Origin: Streptomyces aidingensis
GTDB taxonomy: Bacteria; Actinomycetota; Actinomycetes; Streptomycetales; Streptomycetaceae
Direction: 5' to 3'
Length of the DNA stretch: 64,000 nt
NCBI RefSeq assembly: GCF_900112355.1
Contig: NZ_FOLM01000002.1
Coordinates: 186,001 to 250,000, forward strand
The notes beneath the pieces are model-generated. The model made no database searches. It saw only the letters and a list, made by a program, of their open reading frames with translations, and was not told the DNA's origin. The position numbers and the translations under genes are program-made. Shown here piece by piece: positions 24,552 to 32,370 of this stretch (position 1 is the first letter of the stretch; every line of letters starts with the position of its first letter).

Positions 24552-24844
24552 CAGAACAACGCTCCTCCGGCGATCTCCTGGTGTGCCATCACCTCGGGTT
24601 CGGCGGCGTCCAGGCGTTCCTTCAGGTCCAGCAGCAGTGCCACCTCGGCCGGGCTCAGCTCCCGGAAGACCTGGAGCTGCTCCTCCGGCAGGGCGTGGAG
24701 GGGAAAGCCCGCGCGCTCCAGCGCCGCCAGCGGATCACCGCCCCGCCCGTCCCGCGCCTCACGCTTGTCACGCTTCTCATGCTTCTCATGCTTCTCATGT
24801 GCCTCGTGTCCCGCACGTTGCCCGTCTCCGCTGCCGTTCCTCAT
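24551..24844 (-). CDS. 97-residue Cys-free peptide of the radical SAM cluster (possible precursor)
   Basis: 97 residues. The N-terminal third is a His/Glu/Lys-rich repeat (EKHEKHEKRDKRE), encoded by a 9-bp tandem repeat at about 24775-24805. The C-terminal 60 residues form a compact helical module (PLAALERAGFPLHALPEEQ ... LSPAEVALLLDLKERL) ending in GGALF. It has no Cys, so it cannot be a classic sactipeptide core. It resembles a family I remember as the 'aroma-sacti cluster domain'; this is unverified. The gene has a GGAGGA ribosome site and lies directly after the diiron-protein gene. It may be the radical SAM substrate or a carrier/recognition protein. Confidence 0.65.
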   Translation of the reverse strand: MRNGSGDGQRAGHEAHEKHEKHEKRDKREARDGRGGDPLAALERAGFPLHALPEEQLQVFRELSPAEVALLLDLKERLDAAEPEVMAHQEIAGGALF

Positions 24845-24863
24845 GATCTGGTCCTCCTGCGGT

Positions 24864-25598
24864 TCAGTGGATGGCCGCCGGGGCCGGGCGGGCGCCGGCG
24901 GCGGCGAGCTGACGGAAGAGTTCGGCGACGGCGTCCACGGTGTGCAGCGCGCTGACCGCCACCGCGGTGCGCTGCCGGACGGTCAGCGGCAGCCGGTCGA
25001 GCAGCCGGTCCAGGTCGTCGCGGTGGCCGCCGTCCAGGTCGGCGTGACGGCGCACGGTGCCGAAGGCGGCGTCCGGCAGCCCGGTCTCGCGGGCCAGCCG
25101 GCCGGCCAGCCACGGCGCGGGGGCGTTGCCCTCCAGGACCGCGATGTAGCCGAGCAGGGTGACCGGATGGTGGTACTCGATCCAGTAGTACTGGGCACCC
25201 ACCAGCCGGGCCACGGCGGCCGGCGGGGTGTCCCCGGCGATGCCGCCGGGGTCGGCGCCGGCCGCGGCGGCATCGGCGAGCAGCCAGTCGTCATGGCCGC
25301 GCTCCTCGTCGATGTGGTGGTGCAGGTAACGGGCGAGCGGGGCGGCGACCGGGTCGGCGGCGAGCGCGGCGCAGCGCAGGGCGGCCAGTTCCATCAGCGG
25401 TACCGAGGCGCGGATCACGTGGTACATGGCGCCCAGATAGCGGGTGTAGCGGGCGGTCAGCCCGGCTCCGGGCCGCCAGAGGCGGGCGGTGGCGCGGTGC
25501 AGCACGGGCTCGGCCAGGGCCAGCTTGGCGCGCAGGGCGGCGCTCGCCGGCCCCGGCGCGGCGGTGCCGGGGCCGGCGCCGGTGCCGGTGTCGGTCAT
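24864..25598 (-). CDS. Haem-oxygenase-fold diiron (HDO-like) redox protein
   Basis: 244 residues, all-helical. Likely metal ligands are in HHHIDEERGHDDW (about 110-122), in YIAVLEGNAP (about 170-179) and in HADLDGGHRDDLD (about 203-215). This spacing matches the haem-oxygenase-like diiron oxidase/oxygenase group, which is often annotated as 'iron-containing redox enzyme'. These enzymes oxidise amino-acid or peptide substrates in natural-product pathways. The ATG at 25598 overlaps the radical SAM stop (ATGA). A partner role with the radical SAM enzyme on one peptide is inferred from the gene order. Confidence 0.8.
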   Translation of the reverse strand: MTDTGTGAGPGTAAPGPASAALRAKLALAEPVLHRATARLWRPGAGLTARYTRYLGAMYHVIRASVPLMELAALRCAALAADPVAAPLARYLHHHIDEERGHDDWLLADAAAAGADPGGIAGDTPPAAVARLVGAQYYWIEYHHPVTLLGYIAVLEGNAPAPWLAGRLARETGLPDAAFGTVRRHADLDGGHRDDLDRLLDRLPLTVRQRTAVAVSALHTVDAVAELFRQLAAAGARPAPAAIH

Positions 25599-26677
25599 GG
25601 GGCGGCTCCGTGGGGTGACTGGACCAGATGGGCGTAGGGGGCGCAGCCGTAGCGGCGCAGCAGGGCGGCCGGGCCGGCGGCGCGCTGCAGCCGGGCGCTC
25701 TCCCGGTCGAGCAGCGCGGCGGCGGGGCGGGTGCCGTCGCGCCGGGCGGCGGCCAGCGCGTCGGGCCGGCCGGCCAGGGCGTGGCAGGCGGCGCAGGCAC
25801 CGCCGGGGGACGGCGGGGCGGCGAACGGGGCGAGGAGACGGGCCGGTCCGGCGGTCCGGATCATCCGCAGCACCCCGGACTCCACACAGCGGCGGCGGAT
25901 GTCCGGCCAGGTGTCGTCCGCGATATGGCCCAGCCGCAGATGCGCCGGGACCGGCCGGCGGTCCACGGCGCGCTGATTGCAGCAGGCCACGACGGTGCCG
26001 TCGAAGGCGATGACCGGCCAGGCGGCCATGGCGCACGGCGCCGGGCCGGCCGGCGGCGGGCGCAGGCGCGCGGCATGGGCCGGGGCGGCCCATGCCGCGG
26101 CCCGGCCCGCCGGCCGCACGGTATTCACCAGCATGGGCACCCGGCCGGTGAATTCGTCCGAGACCGCGGCGATGAGTCCGGCGAGATACGGATCATCCGG
26201 TCCCGATCCGGTGGCGTGAATACTCACCGGCAGTCCGGCGTCCATGATCCGGTGCAGTGCGCGAAAGGTGTCGCGGCGCGGTATCTCGCGTTCGTGGAAT
26301 ATGTCGATGCTCGCCGAGAAATGGTCCACGGCGGCCACGGCACGCATGACCGGCCGCGGGATCCGGCCGTCGCGGGCGAAGAACATGCCGCTCAGCAGCG
26401 CGGTGCGGGTGCCGGCCGGGCGGACGAGCGCGGCGAGTTCGCGCACCAGTGCCGGGCGCAGCAGCGGCTCGCCGCCGGTGAGCATCATCACCTCGGGCCG
26501 GCCGGCGGGGGTGAAGCCGCCGGCGAACCGGAGCAGGGCCGCCGCGGGCGTGTCCTCCCCGCGCGGGCCGGAGGAGGTGGAGCAGTGGGCGCAGGACAGC
26601 GGGCAGCGCCTGGTGAGCGTGGCCAGCAGTCCGGCCGCCGGTTCGGGACGGAGCGCAATGAGGTCGCCCAGGCGCAT
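25595..26677 (-). CDS. Radical SAM enzyme with SPASM-like C-terminus
   Basis: 360 residues. The cluster motif CPLSCAHC (C25, C29, C32) and GGE motif (TGGEP, 67-71) define the radical SAM barrel. Further Cys (C215, C232, C233, C264, C295, C298) could hold one or two auxiliary clusters, as in SPASM/Twitch peptide-modifying enzymes. It is the first gene of the leftward array and has a strong GGAGG ribosome site before the ATG at 26677. The likely substrate is the 97-residue peptide two genes downstream. No RRE domain is visible in it. Confidence 0.85.
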   Translation of the reverse strand: MRLGDLIALRPEPAAGLLATLTRRCPLSCAHCSTSSGPRGEDTPAAALLRFAGGFTPAGRPEVMMLTGGEPLLRPALVRELAALVRPAGTRTALLSGMFFARDGRIPRPVMRAVAAVDHFSASIDIFHEREIPRRDTFRALHRIMDAGLPVSIHATGSGPDDPYLAGLIAAVSDEFTGRVPMLVNTVRPAGRAAAWAAPAHAARLRPPPAGPAPCAMAAWPVIAFDGTVVACCNQRAVDRRPVPAHLRLGHIADDTWPDIRRRCVESGVLRMIRTAGPARLLAPFAAPPSPGGACAACHALAGRPDALAAARRDGTRPAAALLDRESARLQRAAGPAALLRRYGCAPYAHLVQSPHGAAP

Positions 26678-27119
26678 GGTTCACCTCCGCCGTTCGCCGG
26701 TCCCCCGTACCCGTCGGTCCGCAATCTCCGGCGACAGCCTGCAACGCGGCGGTTCGGGGGCGGTTGGCGGCCGGTTGTGTTCCGCCATATTCCGGTTCCG
26801 GCCGGCGACACAGAACTCTCGCCCTGTATGCAGATATTCCTCACCATATGACGGCTTCGTCCCCCGGGTCTCTTACTGCATGCAGCTTGATGCATCTCTG
26901 CTGCCCTTGGCCGTGATTGACGGTCCTGGGCATGCTGAAAGTACCGGTGCTTTCCCGGGAATGCCGAAGAATTCGCAACCGCGTTCCGGAGGCGTACATG
27001 AACCGCGTTCACCGCGCTGTCGCAGTTTCTTCCCGAGTATCCCGCCGAGCAGCTCTCCGAACCGACGACACCGGCTGGGGAGGGCGTTGAAGCCCGTGCA
27101 GGAAATCCGCTTCCCGGCA
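26678..27119. promoter_or_regulatory. Divergent promoter region between RiPP array and SARP gene, with repeated palindromes
   Basis: 442 bp without a gene and less GC-rich than both sides. It contains CTGTATGCAG (26824-26833) and, 52 bp on, the perfect palindrome CTGCATGCAG (26876-26885). GATGCATC (26889-26896) follows, with centres exactly 12 bp apart. These may be operators for a regulator of one or both transcripts. Clear -10/-35 elements were not assigned. Confidence 0.4.
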
Positions 27120-29039
27120 ATGGACCACAGCGCGGGAACAGTCCCGGACAACGACGGCGCGGACACCCAAAGCAGAGCGGCGGACCTGTGGTTCTCCCTG
27201 CTCGGGCCCCTCACGGTCATCCGGCGGGGCGCACCGCTTGCGCTGGGGCCGCTGAAGCAGCAGCTCTTTCTCGCGGCACTGCTGACCCGCCCCAACGCGC
27301 CCGTCTCCGTGGACACCCTGACGGAGGTGGTGTGGGACGGCGAGCCGCCCCGCACCGCGCGCAAGAACCTCCAGGTCTACGCCTCAGCCCTGCGCAAGGT
27401 GCTCGGCGGCCCGGACCGCCCGGACCGCCCGGACGGCGGGAACGGCCGGCTGCGGCACGGCCCCGGCGGCTATGTGCTGCGGCTCGCGGCCACCGAGTGC
27501 GACGCACTGCTCTTCGAGGAACTGGCCCGGGCCGGCCGCGCGGAGTCCGCACGCGGCACCGCGGGCCGGGCCGCGCGGCTGCTGGAGCAAGCGCTCGGCC
27601 TGTGGCGCGGTGAGCCCTTCGCCGGGCTCGCGCCGCGCGCCGCGGCCCTGCGCGACGCCGCGGACCGGCTGCGCGCCCGCCGCCTCGCGGTCTACGAGTC
27701 CTGGGCCGAGGCCCGGCTGGAGGCCGGGGAACCCGCCGCCGTGGCCGAGACGGCCGGCGAGATGGTGACCCGCCACCCGCTGCGCGAACGGCTGCGGGTC
27801 ATCCAGCTCACCGCGCTGCACCGGTGCGGACGCCGCTCGGAGGCGCTGGCCGCGTACGACGACTGCCGCCGGCTGCTGGCCCGCGAACTCGGGCTGGCCC
27901 CGGGCGCGGCCCTGGAGCGGGCCTACCGGGCACTGCTCGACGACACCCCCCCGGACCCGGCACCGGCCCCCGCCCCGGGAGCGCGGCCGTCCCGGGACGG
28001 CCGCGCCGGGCCCTGCCGGCTTCCGCCCGCCCTGGACGACTTCACCGGCCGGGCCGGTCCGCTGGCCGGGCTGCGCTCGGCGCTGCAGCGCACCGGGGGC
28101 GGTCCGGTGGTGCTGGCCGGGCCTGCGGGGGTGGGCAAGACCACACTGGCGGTGCACGCCGCACACCATCTGGCGGAACGTTTCCCGGACGGCCGGGCGG
28201 CGGCCCGGCTGCGCACCGAGGACGGCTCGGCACGGCCGTGGACCTCGGTGCTCGGCGAGCTGTCCCGGGCGCTGGGCTGCACCGAGCCGCTCTCCGGGGA
28301 CCGGGAGGAGGCCGCGGCGGCCTGGCGGGCCTGGCTGGCCGACCGCCGGGTGCTGCTCGTACTGGACTCCGCGCCGGACGAGGCGGCCGTCCGGCCGCTG
28401 CTGCCGGACGCCGGGGCAAGCGCCGCGCTGGTCACCGCGCGCGGCCGGCTGCCGGGCCTGGAGCCGGCCCGGCGGATCGAACTCGCGCCGTTCGGACGGG
28501 ACGAGGCACTGGAGCTGCTGGGCCGGATCACCGGCCCGGCGCGGCTCGCGGCCGACCCGGGCTCGGCGGCCCGGATCGTCACGGCCACCGGCGGGCTGCC
28601 GCTGGCCGTGCGGGTGGCCGGCAACCGGCTCGCGGTGCTGCGCCATCTGCCGCTGAGCCGGTACGCGGAGCGGCTGGAGCACCCCGGGGAGGCGCTGGAC
28701 GAGCTGGCCGCGGGCGGGCTCAGCGTCCGCGCCCGGCTGGCCGACGCCTGGGGCGGCCTGCCGGCCGGGGAGCAGGCGGTACTGCGCGGGCTCGGCGCCC
28801 TGGGCGGGCCGGTATTCACACTGGCGGACGCGAGCCGGGTGCTGGGCCTGGGTGAGCGGGAGGCGGCCCGCGCCCTGGACGCGCTGATCGAGTCCTGTGT
28901 CCTGGCACCGCCGGAGACCGGCCCCGGCCCCGATGCGGCGGAGGCGGAGGTGACCGCACACGGCACAGCCGGCCTTGAGCGGTACGAACTGCCCCGGCTC
29001 ACGCTGCTGTTCGCCCGCGAACAAGCCGGCCCCGGCTGA
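27120..29039 (+). CDS. SARP/AfsR-type pathway regulator
   Basis: 639 residues. An OmpR-type winged-helix domain (about 20-110: FSLLGPLTVIRRG ... DTLTEVVWDGEPPRTARKNLQVYASALRK) is followed by a bacterial transcriptional activation domain (about 115-265). An NB-ARC ATPase follows, with Walker A GPAGVGKTTL (about 335-345) and RVLLVLDS. The protein ends without a long TPR tail. SARPs activate biosynthetic clusters. It is divergent from the RiPP array and is its most likely activator. The ATG at 27120 has a weak ribosome site; an in-frame GTG at 27096 has AGGG 11 nt upstream and may be the true start. Confidence 0.88.
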   Translation: MDHSAGTVPDNDGADTQSRAADLWFSLLGPLTVIRRGAPLALGPLKQQLFLAALLTRPNAPVSVDTLTEVVWDGEPPRTARKNLQVYASALRKVLGGPDRPDRPDGGNGRLRHGPGGYVLRLAATECDALLFEELARAGRAESARGTAGRAARLLEQALGLWRGEPFAGLAPRAAALRDAADRLRARRLAVYESWAEARLEAGEPAAVAETAGEMVTRHPLRERLRVIQLTALHRCGRRSEALAAYDDCRRLLARELGLAPGAALERAYRALLDDTPPDPAPAPAPGARPSRDGRAGPCRLPPALDDFTGRAGPLAGLRSALQRTGGGPVVLAGPAGVGKTTLAVHAAHHLAERFPDGRAAARLRTEDGSARPWTSVLGELSRALGCTEPLSGDREEAAAAWRAWLADRRVLLVLDSAPDEAAVRPLLPDAGASAALVTARGRLPGLEPARRIELAPFGRDEALELLGRITGPARLAADPGSAARIVTATGGLPLAVRVAGNRLAVLRHLPLSRYAERLEHPGEALDELAAGGLSVRARLADAWGGLPAGEQAVLRGLGALGGPVFTLADASRVLGLGEREAARALDALIESCVLAPPETGPGPDAAEAEVTAHGTAGLERYELPRLTLLFAREQAGPG

Positions 29040-29055
29040 GCCGCGAGAGCGGCGC

Positions 29056-30159
29056 TCAGGGCGCGGCCCCGGGGGCGGCCGGCGGCTCCGACAGCTGCAC
29101 CCGGGCCAGATAGCCGGCCTGGAATCTGCTGTAGGCACCAAGCTGCTCCATCATCTCGGCGATGTGCTTGCGGCAGGTGCGCAGCGACATGCCCAGCCGA
29201 CGGGCCACCACCTCGTCCTTCATCCCCTGCGCCAGCAGCCGCACAATCGCCATCTTCACCTCCTCCCGCGCCGGGCTCTCGCTCCACGCCGGGTGATAGG
29301 GCTCGGCCAGCGACCAGGCATGGTCGAAGGCCGCGCACAGATACGCGACGGTCGACGGATCGTGGATGACCACCGCGGCGTCCGGGTCGTCCCGGTGCGG
29401 AATGAAGACGATCTCGCTGTCAAAGGCGATCATGCGCCCGAACAGCTCGCTGAGCGTGCGTACTTCGGCACCGTGCTCGCTCATCCGCCGCACATACTCC
29501 TGGGTGGGCCGATGGTGCCGGGCGGTGTGCTGGTAGAGGGTGCGCATCCGCACACCGCGGCGCAGCATGTCCAGGTCCCGGGCGTACGCCTGCTCCAGCA
29601 CATGCGGCGACCGGCCGCCGCCGGGCTGGCAGGTGCGCACCTCCCGGCGGCAGCGCGCCGCGGTGTCGGTGATCAGCCCGACCACCGTCTCCAGCTGGGT
29701 GACCTCCAGCAGCGGCTCATGCACCCGCTGGTGCCTGCGGCCCTCGGCGTAGAGCGGTGCCAGCAGGCCGATCTCGTGGCGCAGCCGCTCGGTGTCCGCC
29801 AGCCGGCGGCGCAGTACCTCCTCGTGCGGGGTGACCAGCGCGGCGATGGCCACCTCGGGCGCCACCGGAACATACCGGGCGGGATCGTGCCCCAGCCGCC
29901 GCACCAGGCAGAGTGCGGACAGGGCGGCCAGGGACTCCGACAGCTCGGTCTCGCTCAGCCCCACCGCGCCGGTAACGCGTCCGGAGTCCAGTTCCCCGTG
30001 CCGGCAGACCCACTGGAAGAGCCGCACATCGTTCTCGGACAGCCGCGGCACCCCGCCCCCCGCACCCTGCGGATCCTCCTCCGGCAAGGCTGCCGCCGCC
30101 GGTACCGCGGGCGCTGACAACCGCGGCGAAGCGCCGGCGCCGGTCCCGTTGTCGTCCAT
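29056..30159 (-). CDS. LuxR-type helix-turn-helix regulator
   Basis: 367 residues. The N-terminal winged-helix-like region (about 35-90) starts RLSENDVRLFQWVCRHGELDSG, a central sensor-like domain follows, and a C-terminal LuxR-type helix-turn-helix reads VVARRLGMSLRTCRKHIAEMMEQLGAYSRFQAG. This TrmB-like/LuxR architecture is frequent in Streptomyces RiPP clusters. The ATG at 30159 has GGAG 8 nt upstream. It converges on the SARP gene with a 16-bp gap. The signal it senses is unknown. Confidence 0.85.
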   Translation of the reverse strand: MDDNGTGAGASPRLSAPAVPAAAALPEEDPQGAGGGVPRLSENDVRLFQWVCRHGELDSGRVTGAVGLSETELSESLAALSALCLVRRLGHDPARYVPVAPEVAIAALVTPHEEVLRRRLADTERLRHEIGLLAPLYAEGRRHQRVHEPLLEVTQLETVVGLITDTAARCRREVRTCQPGGGRSPHVLEQAYARDLDMLRRGVRMRTLYQHTARHHRPTQEYVRRMSEHGAEVRTLSELFGRMIAFDSEIVFIPHRDDPDAAVVIHDPSTVAYLCAAFDHAWSLAEPYHPAWSESPAREEVKMAIVRLLAQGMKDEVVARRLGMSLRTCRKHIAEMMEQLGAYSRFQAGYLARVQLSEPPAAPGAAP

Positions 30160-30411
30160 GTCTGCTCCAGCGTGGCGCGGTGGCGCTCGGCTCTCGGTCA
30201 GCATTTCCGCACGGAAGTACGAGGCGGGCCTACGAAAGGGTAGACGCCGGTGAAGAGCCTGTGAAGACCACCTCCCAGCACCGCCGGGGAGGAGGCGTCC
30301 CCGCCCGGCACGCGGACGCGGCTGGCATGCGGAGGCAACTGGCTGTCACATGCGGGTGTGGCACATTGCCCCATCGCCGAATGTCCAGCAGCGCGGCAGC
30401 GGCGGCCGAAC

Positions 30412-30447
30412 GGAGTGATCGGACGGGATCTCGTCAACCGTTCGTGC
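30412..30447. repeat. Left copy of 36-bp direct repeat
   Basis: Identical to 34514-34549. Begins GGAGTGATCGGACGGG and ends CCGTTCGTGC. It lies in the non-coding stretch 30160-30592 between the LuxR-type gene and the ABC gene. Confidence 0.9.
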
Positions 30448-30475
30448 ACCTCACGTGCTCGATCGACGTTGCCGA

Positions 30476-30509
30476 GCTCGCGGCTACTGCGGACGCAGTA
30501 GCCGCGAGC
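30476..30509. other. Perfect 15-bp hairpin upstream of the ABC exporter gene
   Basis: GCTCGCGGCTACTGC (30476-30490) pairs perfectly with 30495-30509 across a 4-nt loop. It lies 28 bp inside the left direct repeat and 83 bp before the ABC gene. It could be an operator for the cassette's response regulator, a transcript-stabilising or terminating hairpin, or a recombination end structure. No T-tract follows. Confidence 0.75.
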
Positions 30510-30592
30510 GCCTGCGCAGAGACGACGACAGGCGCAGTTGTGCTGCGGACGATGGGACGTGCACAGCCACCCCTGCGAGGAGCACCGACAAG

Positions 30593-31534
30593 ATGATCGA
30601 AGTCACCAACCTCACGAAACGCTACGGCTCGCACGTCGCCGTCGATGACCTGAGCTTCACCGTCAGACCCGGTGTAGTCACCGGCTTCCTCGGTCCCAAC
30701 GGCGCGGGGAAGTCGACGACGATGCGCGTGATCCTCGGGCTCGACAGGCCCACCGTGGGGCGGGCGCTGGTGAATGGCCGACCGTTCGAGGAGCATCGGG
30801 CGCCACTCCGCGAGATCGGGGCGCTGCTCGACGCGAAGGGCACCCACCCGGCCCGCTCTGCCCGCGATCACCTGTTGGCGCTTGCCGCTACCACAGGCAT
30901 CTCGAAGCGCCGCGTCGCCGAGGTGCTCGACCTTGTGGGCTTGAGCGAGGTGGCCGATCGCCGCAGCGGCGGCTTCTCACTCGGCATGGGCCAACGCCTC
31001 GGCATCGCGTCCGCTCTGCTCGGCGATCCGCACACGGTGATGCTGGACGAGCCGGTGAACGGCCTCGATCCGGAGGGAATCCTGTGGATCCGCAAGCTGC
31101 TCAAGTCGCTGGCAGACGAGGGACGCACGGTTCTCGTGTCTTCGCACCTGATGAGCGAGATGGCGCTCACGGCCGAGCACTTCATCATCGTCGGCCGGGG
31201 ACGTTTGATCGCCGATATGTCGGGCTCCGAGCTCACCGCGATGACCAAGCCTTCCAGCGTCCGTGTGCGGTCGCCGCACGCCGGCCGGCTTCGTGATCTG
31301 CTCGGACGCGACGCCACCGACATCGTGATCCGCGGCGACGACCTGTTCGACGTCGTCGGTATGGATGCGGACGAGATCGGTGCTCGAGCGTGGTCGGCGC
31401 AACTGCAGCTTCAGGAGCTGACACCCGCACGAGCCTCGTTGGAGGACATCTTCATCGGTCTCACCGAGGACGCCGTGGAGTACCACGGCGCCACCGATTC
31501 CACCAACAACACGCACGAACTGGAGAGCTCGTGA
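30593..31534 (+). CDS. ABC transporter ATP-binding protein
   Basis: 313 residues. Walker A (GPNGAGKST, about 36-44), a degenerate signature (FSLGMGQRLGIAS) and Walker B (VMLDEPVNGLDPEG) are all present. This is the DrrA/BcrA-like exporter type, with a C-terminal extension of about 90 residues. The ATG at 30593 follows a GAGGAG site. The permease gene starts in its stop codon (TGATG). The pair probably exports a peptide or drug and so confers resistance; the two-component system downstream likely controls it. Confidence 0.92.
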   Translation: MIEVTNLTKRYGSHVAVDDLSFTVRPGVVTGFLGPNGAGKSTTMRVILGLDRPTVGRALVNGRPFEEHRAPLREIGALLDAKGTHPARSARDHLLALAATTGISKRRVAEVLDLVGLSEVADRRSGGFSLGMGQRLGIASALLGDPHTVMLDEPVNGLDPEGILWIRKLLKSLADEGRTVLVSSHLMSEMALTAEHFIIVGRGRLIADMSGSELTAMTKPSSVRVRSPHAGRLRDLLGRDATDIVIRGDDLFDVVGMDADEIGARAWSAQLQLQELTPARASLEDIFIGLTEDAVEYHGATDSTNNTHELESS

Positions 31535-32370
31535 TGAACACCACCACAACAAGACCGGTCTCACTGGCTGCATCGCCGCCGGCCGACGACGTGCAGGCCC
31601 GCAAGGTCACCCTTCCCCGGGTCATCCGATCGGAGTGGATCAAGCTGCGATCTGTCCGCTCGACGATCGTCACGCTGGGCCTGACCGCCTGTGCCGTCAT
31701 TGCCACCGGTGTGCTGGTGTCGATGCTCAGCAATGGCGTCCCCATTACTGCCGAAGACGAGACGATCTACGACCCCGCAGGCAACAGTCTGTTCGGGGCG
31801 ACGCTCGCCCAGCTCGTGCTCGGCGTCATGGGCGCGCTGGTCATGACGTCGGAGTACTCGACGGGTCTGATCCGCACGACGCTCACCGCAGTGCCCCGGC
31901 GGGTGCCGGTGTTGTGGGCCAAGGTGATCGTCGTCGCTGCTGCTGCGTTCGCCACGATGGTGGCGTCGCTGTTGGTGGCGTTCTTCGTCGGACAGGCCGT
32001 CTATGGCGGAGGCGGGCCGTCGGCGTCGCTGTCCGACCCGGGTGTGCTCCGAGCGGTGCTTGCGGCGGCGTTGTTCCCGACCGTGATCGCGGTGATGGGC
32101 GTTGGCTTCGGCGCGTTGATGCGGCACACCGCGACAGCGATAGGTATCCTGGTCGCGATCTTGTTCGTCGTGCCGGTGCTGTTCGAGACGCTGGGCGGGG
32201 TGTGGGGCCGTGCCTCCGAGTACCTACCGGCCGAAGCGGGACAGACGCTGATGACGGTCGTCAGGTATTCGGGCGATATGTCACCGGGCACTGCTCTGCT
32301 CGTGCTGATCGGCTGGATCGGGGTTCTGCTCGCCGCAGGCACGATCGCCCTCAAGCGCCGGGACGCGTGA
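31534..32370 (+). CDS. ABC-2 type exporter permease
   Basis: 278 residues. A soluble N-terminal segment is followed by IRSEWIKLRSVRST, typical of ABC-2 permeases, and six hydrophobic helices, with EYSTGLIRTTLTAVPRR between helices 2 and 3. It ends with a basic tail. It is coupled to both neighbours by overlapping start/stop codons. Together with the ATPase it should form a homodimeric-permease exporter. Confidence 0.9.
   Translation: MNTTTTRPVSLAASPPADDVQARKVTLPRVIRSEWIKLRSVRSTIVTLGLTACAVIATGVLVSMLSNGVPITAEDETIYDPAGNSLFGATLAQLVLGVMGALVMTSEYSTGLIRTTLTAVPRRVPVLWAKVIVVAAAAFATMVASLLVAFFVGQAVYGGGGPSASLSDPGVLRAVLAAALFPTVIAVMGVGFGALMRHTATAIGILVAILFVVPVLFETLGGVWGRASEYLPAEAGQTLMTVVRYSGDMSPGTALLVLIGWIGVLLAAGTIALKRRDA

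Noticed and set aside
24551..24844. Sactipeptide precursor
   Set aside because: No Cys in the 97 residues, so sulfur-to-alpha-carbon bridges cannot form.
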